Origin: Acidobacteriota bacterium
GTDB taxonomy: Bacteria; Acidobacteriota; Terriglobia; UBA7540
Reading direction: 5' to 3'
DNA length: 6,644 nucleotides
Assembly (NCBI GenBank): GCA_021784615.1
Contig: JAJYHU010000083.1
Coordinates: 1 to 6,644 of the forward strand
A program made the position numbers and the translations under genes. Positions 1 to 6,513 of this stretch are shown piece after piece. How positions within the stretch are numbered: the first letter of the stretch is position 1; each line of letters begins with the position of its first letter. Under the pieces are notes generated by a model. It had not been told where the DNA came from. It did not search any database and saw only the letters and a program-made list of their open reading frames with translations.

Positions 1-1248
1 TCCCGTCAAGGTTCCGGCCGGAAAGCAGGCGGCCAGCGCCGCGGTGCTGTCCGCGTCCGGCCGCAGTTTTCCTTTGATCAAAGAAACCAGGTGCATCACG
101 TGCGAGTAGCGTTCCACGAACATGACGCGCTCCGGGCGAACCGAGGAAAACTCCGACACGCGGCCGACGTCGTTGCGGCCGAGATCGACCAGCATGATGT
201 GTTCGGCGCGTTCCTTTTCATCGGAAAGGAGGTCCGCCGCCAGGCGTTTGTCTTCCTCCTCGGTTTTGCCGCGCGGCCGGGTTCCGGCGATCGGACGGTA
301 TTCCACCTCGCGGCCCGTCACCTTGACCAGCATTTCGGGCGATGACCCAAGCACCGTTGCGTCCCCGAGTTGAAGGTAGTACATGTAAGGCGAGGGGTTC
401 ACCACCCTCAGCGCGCGATACACCTGGAAAGGCGGTACGCGGACGGGAACCGTCAGGCGCTGCGATAAGACCACCTGGAAGACGTCGCCGGCGCGAATGT
501 ATTCCTTGCCGCGGTCCACCATCTCCACGTAGCGCTTTTCCGGCATGTTCGAGCGGATCTGAAGCTTTCCCTTGGGAGCGCGAACGCGGGCCAGACGCAA
601 CGGCCGCGCCAGCTTTTGCTCCAGCCGGTCGAGCTCGCGAGCGGCGGCATCGTATTTGGCCCGGAGGCTGCCCGGGTCCTCTTCCGTCAGCACATTCGAG
701 ATCAGGAACAGGCGATGCCGGACGTGGTCAAAAGCGACGAGGTTCCGGAAATACATAAAAACGGCGTCGTCGATTTCAACATCGGGTTCCACTCGGGCGG
801 GCAACCTCTCAAGCTGGCGCACGGCCTCATAGGAGAGATATCCCACGGCTCCGGCCGTGAAGGGCGGCAGGCCGGGCAGCACGACCGAACGGTATTTTGA
901 TCCCAGCCGTCTTAAGAACCCGAAGATGTTGCCGGTTTCCTCAATTTTCTTCCGCCCGCGAGCCAGAGTGATGCGATCCCCGCGGCAGGAAACCACCTGG
1001 AAGGGATCAACGCCGAAAAAGGTGTAACGGCCAACCCGTTCTCCACCTTCCACGCTCTCCAGCAGAAAACAGTGTTGTGAACCGTCTTTCCCGCGGGCCG
1101 GCGATCCCTTGAAGGCTTGCGGAACGAGCCTGAGGAAAGCGGACACCGGGCTGAGAAGATCGGCCACGATGGTTCGGTATAGAGGCACGACGGTGCCCTG
1201 ACGCGCTAAGCGCCGGAATTCTGAAAAACTAGGAGTTGTTTCGGCCAT
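1..1248 (-). CDS. trpE: Anthranilate synthase component I, partial (C-terminus outside window)
   Basis: TrpE converts chorismate to anthranilate, using ammonia supplied by the glutamine amidotransferase TrpG, in the first committed step of tryptophan synthesis in the cytoplasm. Translation of the minus strand from ATG at 1246-1248 stays open for 416 codons to the window edge. Visible are the N-terminal LLES motif (residues 62-65), which in the family binds tryptophan for feedback inhibition, and NPSPYMYY (284-291), the other part of that pocket. The chorismate-binding core shows AGTRPRG (321-327) and DLGRND (355-360). The frame is cut inside the conserved CFPAGTLTG (408-416). TrpE proteins usually run to about 490-520 residues, so roughly the last 80-100 are missing. 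The intact regulatory motifs favour TrpE over aminodeoxychorismate synthase PabB. No strong Shine-Dalgarno precedes the ATG. The 81-bp gap to the upstream channel gene allows co-transcription with it. No trpG is in view; it could lie left of the window. Confidence 0.96.
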   Translation of the reverse strand, partial: MAETTPSFSEFRRLARQGTVVPLYRTIVADLLSPVSAFLRLVPQAFKGSPARGKDGSQHCFLLESVEGGERVGRYTFFGVDPFQVVSCRGDRITLARGRKKIEETGNIFGFLRRLGSKYRSVVLPGLPPFTAGAVGYLSYEAVRQLERLPARVEPDVEIDDAVFMYFRNLVAFDHVRHRLFLISNVLTEEDPGSLRAKYDAAARELDRLEQKLARPLRLARVRAPKGKLQIRSNMPEKRYVEMVDRGKEYIRAGDVFQVVLSQRLTVPVRVPPFQVYRALRVVNPSPYMYYLQLGDATVLGSSPEMLVKVTGREVEYRPIAGTRPRGKTEEEDKRLAADLLSDEKERAEHIMLVDLGRNDVGRVSEFSSVRPERVMFVERYSHVMHLVSLIKGKLRPDADSTAALAACFPAGTLTG

Positions 1249-1329
1249 AGTGGAAACTCGAAGGAAAGTACGCTGTTATCCTCAAAAAACTGTCACCGCC
1301 TCAGGAATGTCGTTTTTCGCTGACGCGCT

Positions 1330-2328
1330 CTACGATCCTTTTGATGGCGCGCCGCCCGCCGGGCTGGCTAATAGCGGCTGCGAGCGTTCATCCAGAACTT
1401 CGCGGATGATAGATTTCAACTGTTCACGATCCTGCTCGGAGCGGACCGTAAAGGGCTTGCTTGCCTCTCCAAAGTAGACACTCCGGTGCGGGAAGGGAAT
1501 TTCGATGCCCAGTTCATCGAATTTCTTCTTAATGCGCCGGTTCATTTCCCGTCCCACCGTCCATTGCTCGATGGGCAGCGTCTTAATGCGGGCTTTAATA
1601 ACCACCGCTGAATCGCCGAAGGAATCAACGCCCAGCACCTCCAAAGGGGCCAGGATAAGGGACTTGTACTTCTCCTCTTTCATGATATCGTCCGCGACCT
1701 GCTGGACGACTTCGATGACGCGGTCGGTGTCTTCCTTGTACGCAACGCCGATATCAAAGACGTAATAAGAATATTCATGCGTCATGTTGGCGAGGGTTGT
1801 GATGCCGCCGTTCGGAAAAACATGAATGGTTCCATCCATGCCGCGGAGCACGATTGTCCGCAGGTTGATCTGCTCCACCAGGCCGCCCGTCCCGTTGATG
1901 ATCGCCACGTCGTTGACGTGGATTTGATTCTCAAGCAGCAGGAACAGGCCGGAAACCAGGTCCCGGACAAGATTCTGGGCCCCAAAGCCCACCGCCAGGC
2001 CCACCACTCCGGCGCCGGCCAGGAGAGGGCCCAAGTCAAAACCCGCTTCCTTCAGCGCTATGATGATGGCGACGATCCAGAGGACCACCACAACCGTTTT
2101 GCGGAACAGGCCGCTGAGGGTTGCAGCGCGTTTTTCCATCTCAATGTCTGCGCGGCCGCGCCGCTTCATGTTCTCGACGATTTGTTCCCTGATTTTGGGA
2201 ATCGATTTGTTGAAGATTTTGTCCGCGATGAAGGCGCCCAGCAGGATGGCCATGATGCGAACAAGATGATCCATGAGTCCGTACAAGCGGGACACTGAAA
2301 AATCGTTAGGTATTGAAATTAGAAACAT
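1330..2328 (-). CDS. Small-conductance mechanosensitive channel, MscS family
   Basis: This inner-membrane channel probably opens under membrane tension to release solutes during hypo-osmotic shock. Numbering from a GTG at 2340, residues about 24-43 form a first membrane helix and 81-99 a second. Residues 105-138 form the pore-lining TM3 with the family's Gly/Ala packing (AGAGVVGLAVGFGAQN), followed by RDLVSGLFLLLE. The cytoplasmic beta domain contains VFPNGG (174-179), and the C-terminal part has the typical GIEIPFPHRSVYF (278-290). A polar tail of about 45 residues follows. At about 330 residues it is a minimal three-helix MscS. The start is uncertain. An in-frame TAA at 2341-2343 limits the frame to GTG 2340, and ATG 2328 or ATG 2274 are alternatives; none has a clear Shine-Dalgarno. 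Codons before 2274 are AT-rich and may be leader rather than coding. It lies between aroDE and trpE on the same strand. Confidence 0.93.
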   Translation of the reverse strand: MFLISIPNDFSVSRLYGLMDHLVRIMAILLGAFIADKIFNKSIPKIREQIVENMKRRGRADIEMEKRAATLSGLFRKTVVVVLWIVAIIIALKEAGFDLGPLLAGAGVVGLAVGFGAQNLVRDLVSGLFLLLENQIHVNDVAIINGTGGLVEQINLRTIVLRGMDGTIHVFPNGGITTLANMTHEYSYYVFDIGVAYKEDTDRVIEVVQQVADDIMKEEKYKSLILAPLEVLGVDSFGDSAVVIKARIKTLPIEQWTVGREMNRRIKKKFDELGIEIPFPHRSVYFGEASKPFTVRSEQDREQLKSIIREVLDERSQPLLASPAGGAPSKGS

Positions 2329-2343
2329 ACCAAAACTCACTTA

Positions 2344-2654
2344 CAGGATTTCATGGATTGCGCCCCGTTGCCCAATTCTGGAAGCTGGGGGACACGAAGT
2401 TGAGGGCACTTGAACAACTTAAGGCCTTCGGCCTGCGGATGTCAAACCGCGCCGGCAATGGGTATTGGGTTGGGAGCCGTAGCGGCGAGTTTACCTTGCC
2501 AAATGGCGGCGTAAAGCCGCCTCTACGTCAAACTAACCCGCCACCTGGCAATTGTAAACGCAACGCCTGCGGAGATTTTCGATGATTCGCCGCAGAGGCG
2601 CGGATGACGTCCAGCAATTTGTCAGGGAAGCGATTGCACCGGCCGAGCGCGCGC
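2344..2654. other. Intergenic region between aroDE and mscS; no gene seen
   Basis: This 311-bp stretch has no frame I would call a gene on either strand. It holds several short inverted repeats. AAGTTG (2397-2402) pairs with CAACTT (2415-2420). AGGCC-TTC-GGCCT lies at 2422-2434. The REP-like palindrome at 2478-2527 is listed separately. CGCCTGCGG (2564-2572) pairs with CCGCAGAGGCG (2590-2600) around a 2-nt bulge. GAGCGCGCGCTC (2645-2656) is a 12-bp palindrome that overlaps the aroDE stop codon. None is followed by a convincing T-run on the minus strand, so a canonical intrinsic terminator for aroDE is not evident and read-through into mscS is possible. Confidence 0.6.
2478..2527. repeat. REP-like 50-bp palindromic element with two inner hairpins
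   Basis: Outer arms CGTAGCGGCG (2478-2487) and CGCCTCTACG (2518-2527) are inverted repeats with one mismatch. Inside are two hairpins of identical design, 6-bp stem, 5-nt loop, 6-bp stem. The first is GGCGAG-TTTAC-CTTGCC (2484-2500, one G-T wobble) and the second GGCGGC-GTAAA-GCCGCC (2505-2521), separated by AAAT. The loops TTTAC and GTAAA are exact reverse complements, so the whole element is one imperfect palindrome. Outer and inner stems share bases and are therefore alternative folds. The form resembles dispersed extragenic palindromes of GC-rich bacteria. Copy number cannot be judged from one window. Confidence 0.6.
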
Positions 2655-4184
2655 TCAGGCGGAGTGGTTGATCGTTTGGCGAACGGCCTGTTCCATCAGG
2701 GCGGATGGAGCCGACTGGCCCGTCCAGATTTCAAACTGCCGCGCCCCTTGCGCCACCAGCATCTCGATTCCGGAGATGGTGACCAGTCCGCGCCCGCGAG
2801 CGTCGGAGAGGAAACGCGTTTCCAGGGGGTAATAGATCATGTCAAAAACCACCCGGGCCCGCAGCCGCGCAAGGTCGATAGGCGAGGATTCCGTATGTGG
2901 AGGCATTCCTACAGGCGTGGCGTTGATGACCGCGTCGACGTCCAGGTTGTCGGCGCTATCCCAGGGGATGGCTTGAGCGCCAACACAGCGAGCGAGCCTG
3001 CGCCCCACGGCTTCGCGCCGGGCGGCGATGAGAATATCAGCGTTTTTGGCGCGCAGCGCGTAGGCCGCCGCCCGCGCGGCGCCGCCTGCGCCGAGGATCA
3101 GGATGCGGCTTCCTTCAAGCCTCAGCCGCTTGGTCAGAACTTCAATGACGGCCGCGGAGTCCGTGTTCCATCCCATCCATTTGCCCCGCCGGATGGCCAC
3201 GGTGTTGCACGCGCCAATCTCCGCCGCCAGAGGGTCTACCCAGGAAAGCTTGCGCATGATGGCCTGCTTGAAAGGCATCGTCACGCTGAATCCTGCGAAT
3301 CCCAGCGACTGCACGAAATTGAGGAAGTCGCTCAAACGCTCCGTCTCACAGGGCAAATACAAGGCATTGATGTGCTTGGCCTGGAAAGCGATATTTTGCA
3401 TCACGGGTGAGAGCGACATGGATGCCTTGGTTCCAACCACCCCGAACAATTGAGTGTGTGAGTTCAGATGCTCAATGCGATAAACTCCCCGCATGATGTC
3501 CGCAGGAAGTTGTCCGCCTGCAACCTCGGCGTGGTTTCCGACCGAGGCATACGTGAAGGGGCAACCCCACCGCAAGGCCAGCACGCGGGAAGAGATTCCG
3601 GACCCTCCCATGGCGTGAGCCACCAGCATCGGACGGCGCTGCCGGTGCGCCTTCAGCAATTTATAAATCTTTAAGTTATCCTGAAGGTTTCGCGCGGAAC
3701 TGGCGATCTTGACCACCTCAACCGGCAGGCGCGCCAGCTTGCGATAGACTGCGCCTAGAGCAGGCGTTGTGTGGTAATTATGATAGGAGACGATCACCTT
3801 GGATGAGGCAAGCTGCTTGATCCAGCCGTTCCGCAAGGCCCCGACGGATTCGATTTCGATATCGACCCATTGACACCCGGCCCGGGAGGCTGCTGCCAGA
3901 ATATCGAGTTGCTCGTTGGCCGACCCCGGAAACCGCCCTCCCGCCGCTAGGCGGCGGCACGTGGCGATGGTATGCGGGTAGTGCAAACGGGAAAGCATTT
4001 GATGGAGTTCAGGCTCAAGCTGGTCGTAATTACCAAGATAATCCAGGCGAAGTTCAAAGCCCAGAGATGGCGATGCGCCCAGGGAAGAAATGTACGTTTC
4101 AACAGCGTCCAAGCTAGTCGCTGGGAGACTCACAAAGATGTGGGGGAAAGCGGATTTTGCCAAATTTTTTTCCGGTACAGCCAA
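2655..4184 (-). CDS. aroDE: Bifunctional type I 3-dehydroquinate dehydratase / shikimate dehydrogenase
   Basis: The fused enzyme dehydrates 3-dehydroquinate to 3-dehydroshikimate, then reduces that with NADPH to shikimate: steps 3 and 4 of the chorismate pathway. Residues about 14-232 are the type I dehydratase: FELRLD (43-48), catalytic His in SYHNYH (133-138), Schiff-base lysine in VVKIASS (157-163), SSR (198-200) and GGQ (223-225). Residues about 246-509 are shikimate dehydrogenase: SMSLSP (255-260) for substrate, catalytic lysine in VTMPFK (301-306), CNTVA (326-330), GWNTD (338-342), the nucleotide fold GAGGAAR (365-371), and C-terminal GIEMLVAQGARQFEIWTG. Some conserved positions differ: the usual HSxSP histidine is absent, and APGQ reads AGGQ. 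The frame has no ATG or GTG near its 5' end. TTG at 4184 follows an in-frame TAA by two codons, with AAGAAAGG touching it; TTG at 4163 is the alternative. The aroD-aroE order is the one known from plants and some bacteria such as chlamydiae. Confidence 0.95.
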   Translation of the reverse strand: MAVPEKNLAKSAFPHIFVSLPATSLDAVETYISSLGASPSLGFELRLDYLGNYDQLEPELHQMLSRLHYPHTIATCRRLAAGGRFPGSANEQLDILAAASRAGCQWVDIEIESVGALRNGWIKQLASSKVIVSYHNYHTTPALGAVYRKLARLPVEVVKIASSARNLQDNLKIYKLLKAHRQRRPMLVAHAMGGSGISSRVLALRWGCPFTYASVGNHAEVAGGQLPADIMRGVYRIEHLNSHTQLFGVVGTKASMSLSPVMQNIAFQAKHINALYLPCETERLSDFLNFVQSLGFAGFSVTMPFKQAIMRKLSWVDPLAAEIGACNTVAIRRGKWMGWNTDSAAVIEVLTKRLRLEGSRILILGAGGAARAAAYALRAKNADILIAARREAVGRRLARCVGAQAIPWDSADNLDVDAVINATPVGMPPHTESSPIDLARLRARVVFDMIYYPLETRFLSDARGRGLVTISGIEMLVAQGARQFEIWTGQSAPSALMEQAVRQTINHSA

Positions 4185-4196
4185 CCTTTCTTAACG

Positions 4197-4223
4197 GCAA
4201 ATGCCTTATTATAAAGCATTTGC
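4197..4223. promoter_or_regulatory. Inverted repeat flanking the aroDE -10 box, candidate operator
   Basis: GCAAATGC (4197-4204) and GCATTTGC (4216-4223) are perfect 8-bp inverted arms separated by 11 bp. The 11-bp spacer contains the TATAAT box of the aroDE promoter, and the predicted start site falls in the downstream arm. The arms are 19 bp apart centre to centre, about two helical turns, as expected for a dimeric regulator on one DNA face. A protein bound here would block RNA polymerase, so repression is the simplest reading. The regulator is unknown; I do not match it to a named box. Confidence 0.45.
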
Positions 4224-4237
4224 AATAAATCAGGCAA
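4208..4237 (-). promoter_or_regulatory. Promoter of aroDE
   Basis: Reading the minus strand, TTGCCT (4232-4237) lies 18 bp before a perfect TATAAT (4208-4213). The predicted transcription start is near 4201, leaving a leader of only about 17 nt to the TTG at 4184 or 38 nt to the TTG at 4163. The perfect -10 and its location directly upstream of the gene make this the best promoter for aroDE in the window. Confidence 0.65.
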
Positions 4238-4337
4238 GAAGATTATTAGGACGCTTTTCATTTGCCCTCTTGCGCGGGGCTCTCGATGGTTCCCAATGCT
4301 TTCAGCAACAAAAACACGGTCCTTTGGCAAGCCGGGT

Positions 4338-4367
4338 TTGATGGCTGCGATCCTGCTCATATACAAT
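4338..4367 (+). promoter_or_regulatory. Candidate promoter for the M20 peptidase-Nudix operon
   Basis: TTGATG (4338-4343) and TACAAT (4362-4367) are 18 bp apart on the plus strand and would start a transcript near 4374 with a leader of about 58 nt. A second -10-like hexamer, TAAAAT (4420-4425), sits exactly where it would place the start on the ATG at 4432, but it lacks a recognisable -35. Either or both may be used; sequence alone cannot decide. Confidence 0.35.
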
Positions 4368-4431
4368 GGGTTAGGCCTTCTTGCGCAAAGGTTTTATGCT
4401 CAACCGCCAGGGAATGCCGTAAAATCCTGTA

Positions 4432-5844
4432 ATGAGGTGGGCTATTAAAAGGCTCTTCATCCTTGTCGCGCTTTTTGTGTTTGCGGCTTCCCCGGCTGAA
4501 CCCTCCGCAAACGCCGCGAGCCGCCTTGATTGGACGAAGTATCAGAATGCCACTGTCCGGCTTATGCAGGATTACCTGCGGATCAATACTTCCAACCCTC
4601 CGGGGAACGAGCTTGCGGCGGCTGATTTTTTCCATCACCTCTTCGATGCAAACGGCATTCCCAACACAATTTTTCCCTTGGTGACCAAACGCGCGGACAT
4701 TTACGCCATCCTCAAGGGCGATGGGAGCCTGCCACCGATCATTCTGCTGAATCATATGGACGTTGTCCGGGCGGCTTCCCGGGCTTGGAAGGTTCCGCCT
4801 TTTTCAGGAGAAATCCTGGACGGAGCGATCTATGGCCGGGGATCTCTGGATATGAAGGATATCGGGTTGTTGCAGGCAATGGTCATGGTGGTGGCGGCCA
4901 AAGAACACCTCCATCTCAAGCGCGACCTGATTTTTCTTGGGACTGCGGATGAAGAGGTTGGCGACCTGGGCGCCAGGTGGTTTCTGGCCCATCATGCCAA
5001 TTTGCTCCGCCAGGCCGCGTACCTGCTGACGGAAGGCGGAACGACGGTGGCCTATCCCGGTCAAGGCGCCATCTATGGGATTGACGTCGCGGAGAAGGCT
5101 CCGTTTTGGATACGCGCCACAGCCAACGGCCGCGGAGGCCACGGGTCCATTCCCATTCCTCGCTCGGCGCCCAGTCGCCTGGTGGAGGCCATGCGCCGCG
5201 TTGTCCGGTGGCAGCCTCCCATCCACTTGCTGCCGCTGGTTGAACAGTACTTCCACCAAATCGCCCCATTACAGAAAGAGCCCTTGAAAGACGATTTCTT
5301 GAACATTCGCCAATCGCTCGAAGCCCCGGGCTTCCGCGATACTCTTTCGGGCGACCCGGATTTTGATTACCTGTTGCGGGACACGGTGTCGCTAACCGTT
5401 CTCCATGCGGGCGATCAGACCAACGTCATCCCCGATACGGCTTATGCTGAACTCGACGTCCGTTTGCTGCCGGGCGACGCCCCCCGGGGCTTCCTGGCCC
5501 AACTTCGGAGCGTCATCGGCGACCCCGGGATTAAGCTCGAACCCATCGCGCCATTCAGGAAGCCCAATTCTTCCCCCACCACGACGATGCTCTACCGGGT
5601 GATTGAGGAAGTTGTCCATAGGCACAACCCTCAGGCGGTTGTGGCGCCGGAGTTGAACAGCGGTTATACCGAAAGCCAGATGTTCCGGCCGCTCGGGATC
5701 ACTGCTTATGGATTCAACCCGGTCTGCGTCACTCCGGAAATGGAACAGACCCAGCACGCTCGGAATGAGCGAGTGCCGGTCGAGCAGTTGCGGCAAGGGT
5801 TGCAAGTGCTTTTTGAGGTGGTGGCGAAGGCGGCCAACCAATGA
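4432..5844 (+). CDS. Exported M20-family zinc metallopeptidase (carboxypeptidase/deacylase type)
   Basis: M20 enzymes are di-zinc hydrolases that cleave C-terminal residues, dipeptides or N-acyl amino acids; the substrate here is unknown. An N-terminal signal peptide is visible: basic RWAIKR, hydrophobic LFILVALFVFAA, and a likely cleavage site after ANA (residues 26-28), so the protein probably acts in the periplasm. All expected metal and catalytic residues are present by comparison with carboxypeptidase G2: H108 and D110 (NHMDVV), D140 (GRGSLDMKD), E174/E175 (DEEVG), E201 (LTEGG) and H442 (TQHARNE). H237 in GGHGS marks the dimerisation (lid) domain insert. The length, 470 residues, is normal for the family. 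Near the C-terminus the usual TDSRxF reads TESQMF, a mild departure. ATG 4432 is the only sensible start because it alone preserves the signal peptide, although no Shine-Dalgarno precedes it. The stop overlaps the next start as ATGA. Confidence 0.93.
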   Translation: MRWAIKRLFILVALFVFAASPAEPSANAASRLDWTKYQNATVRLMQDYLRINTSNPPGNELAAADFFHHLFDANGIPNTIFPLVTKRADIYAILKGDGSLPPIILLNHMDVVRAASRAWKVPPFSGEILDGAIYGRGSLDMKDIGLLQAMVMVVAAKEHLHLKRDLIFLGTADEEVGDLGARWFLAHHANLLRQAAYLLTEGGTTVAYPGQGAIYGIDVAEKAPFWIRATANGRGGHGSIPIPRSAPSRLVEAMRRVVRWQPPIHLLPLVEQYFHQIAPLQKEPLKDDFLNIRQSLEAPGFRDTLSGDPDFDYLLRDTVSLTVLHAGDQTNVIPDTAYAELDVRLLPGDAPRGFLAQLRSVIGDPGIKLEPIAPFRKPNSSPTTTMLYRVIEEVVHRHNPQAVVAPELNSGYTESQMFRPLGITAYGFNPVCVTPEMEQTQHARNERVPVEQLRQGLQVLFEVVAKAANQ

Positions 5845-6314
5845 AGCGTGAATATCCTAAGCAGCCGATCGTGGGCGTGGGAGGCGTGGTCATAGAAGGC
5901 GACCGCGTTCTGCTGATCCGGCGGGGCCGGGAGCCCCTCAAAGGCGAGTGGTCGATTCCCGGCGGAATGCTTGAACTGGGGGAAAGCCTGGCAGACGGCG
6001 TGCAACGCGAGGTCAGGGAAGAAACCGGAATGGAAGTGGAGCCTCTTGAAATCGTAGCGGTGTTTGACCGCATTCAAAAGGACGGGTCGCGCATCCAATA
6101 CCACTACGTTATTGTCGACTACATCTGCCGCCGCATCCGAGGGCGTTTGCGGTCCGGAAGCGACGTGCTTGACGCCCGCTGGGTCAAACGAGATAACCTG
6201 CCGCTATATTGCCTTACGCCCAAAGCCGTTTCCGTCGTCGCCGACGCCTTCAAGCTCGCCAAAAAATCCCGGAGACCGCGGGCCGCTCTTCAAAAAAATA
6301 AACAGGTTTCATAA
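5841..6314 (+). CDS. Nudix hydrolase
   Basis: Nudix enzymes cleave nucleoside diphosphates linked to another moiety, such as ADP-ribose, oxidised dNTPs or dinucleotide polyphosphates, using Mg2+ in the cytoplasm. The complete Nudix box (G-x5-E-x7-REUxEExGU) spans residues 42-64, with G42, E48, the catalytic REVREE at 56-61 and G63. A beta strand with the typical VGVGGVVIEGDRVLLIRRG (11-29) precedes it, and GEWSIPGG leads into the box. The 157-residue length fits a single-domain enzyme, and the basic C-terminal tail (KKSRRPRAALQKNK) is probably disordered. The W-S-I-P-G-G type, the YHYVIVDY strand and the DARWVK segment resemble ADP-ribose pyrophosphatase or MutT-like members, but I cannot fix the substrate. 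Its ATG overlaps the peptidase stop (ATGA, 5841-5844), indicating translational coupling. GAAGGCGG in the end of the peptidase gene is a weak ribosome site. Confidence 0.94.
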   Translation: MKREYPKQPIVGVGGVVIEGDRVLLIRRGREPLKGEWSIPGGMLELGESLADGVQREVREETGMEVEPLEIVAVFDRIQKDGSRIQYHYVIVDYICRRIRGRLRSGSDVLDARWVKRDNLPLYCLTPKAVSVVADAFKLAKKSRRPRAALQKNKQVS

Positions 6315-6337
6315 GGCGCTCGCTCAGGAATTTTCGA

Positions 6338-6351
6338 TTGCGGCGCCGCAA
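6338..6351. repeat. 14-bp perfect palindrome downstream of the Nudix gene
   Basis: TTGCGGCGCCGCAA reads identically on both strands and lies 24 bp past the Nudix stop. It has no T-run on the plus strand. It could add to 3'-end structure of the Nudix mRNA together with the large hairpin at 6361-6393, or be a protein site; nothing more can be said. Confidence 0.35.
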
Positions 6352-6393
6352 AATGAATAACCCCTGGCCTTGCCGGAGCGGCAAGGCCAGGGG
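6350..6393 (-). terminator. Strong hairpin terminator between convergent units
   Basis: Two perfect 15-bp arms (6361-6375 and 6379-6393, beginning CCCCTGGCCTTGCCG) enclose a 3-nt loop. On the minus strand the hairpin is followed by a T-rich stretch TTATTCATTTT (6350-6360), so it is oriented as the terminator of the small leftward unit. On the plus strand no T-run follows, but a stem this stable probably also defines or protects the 3' end of the Nudix mRNA. Confidence 0.75.
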
Positions 6394-6434
6394 CCGGATA
6401 CTGACTTAGGATTGGCTTCCCTGGATCTAACGGG

Positions 6435-6454
6435 AAAAGGCGCTGCCTAGCGCC
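6435..6454 (-). terminator. First intrinsic terminator of the small leftward unit
   Basis: On the minus strand GGCGCT-AGGC-AGCGCC (6439-6454) forms a perfect 6-bp stem with a 4-nt loop directly followed by TTTT (6435-6438). This is the classic layout of a short intrinsic terminator. Ending here would give an RNA of about 140 nt from the predicted start near 6577; read-through would stop at the larger hairpin near 6361. Confidence 0.55.
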
Positions 6455-6513
6455 GTTCCATTCTTCCTCTCATCGCTAGCGAGAGGCCCTTACAAACCAA
6501 CACCAGCGAGCGC

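Noticed and set aside
342..900. Several plus-strand frames within the first kilobase.
   Set aside because: They are antisense to trpE, which is continuous and motif-complete on the minus strand; these frames are Arg/Pro/Ser-rich shadows.
1777..2298. Plus-strand open frame of 173 codons, His/Asp-rich.
   Set aside because: It is antisense to the mscS pore and cytoplasmic domain; its skewed composition is the mirror of MscS codons.
2302..2330. GGTAT/ATACC inverted repeat near the mscS start as an operator.
   Set aside because: Arms are only 5 bp in an AT-rich stretch, and no convincing promoter is next to it.
2604..3410. Long plus-strand open frame of 268 codons.
   Set aside because: It lies wholly antisense to aroDE, whose protein matches two known enzyme domains. 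The composition is that of a GC-rich shadow frame with no recognisable domain.
4130..4366. Minus-strand frame of 78 codons upstream of aroDE.
   Set aside because: It covers the aroDE promoter and operator-like repeat and runs into aroDE in another frame. It has no ribosome site or recognised motif. It looks somewhat protein-like, so I reject it without certainty.
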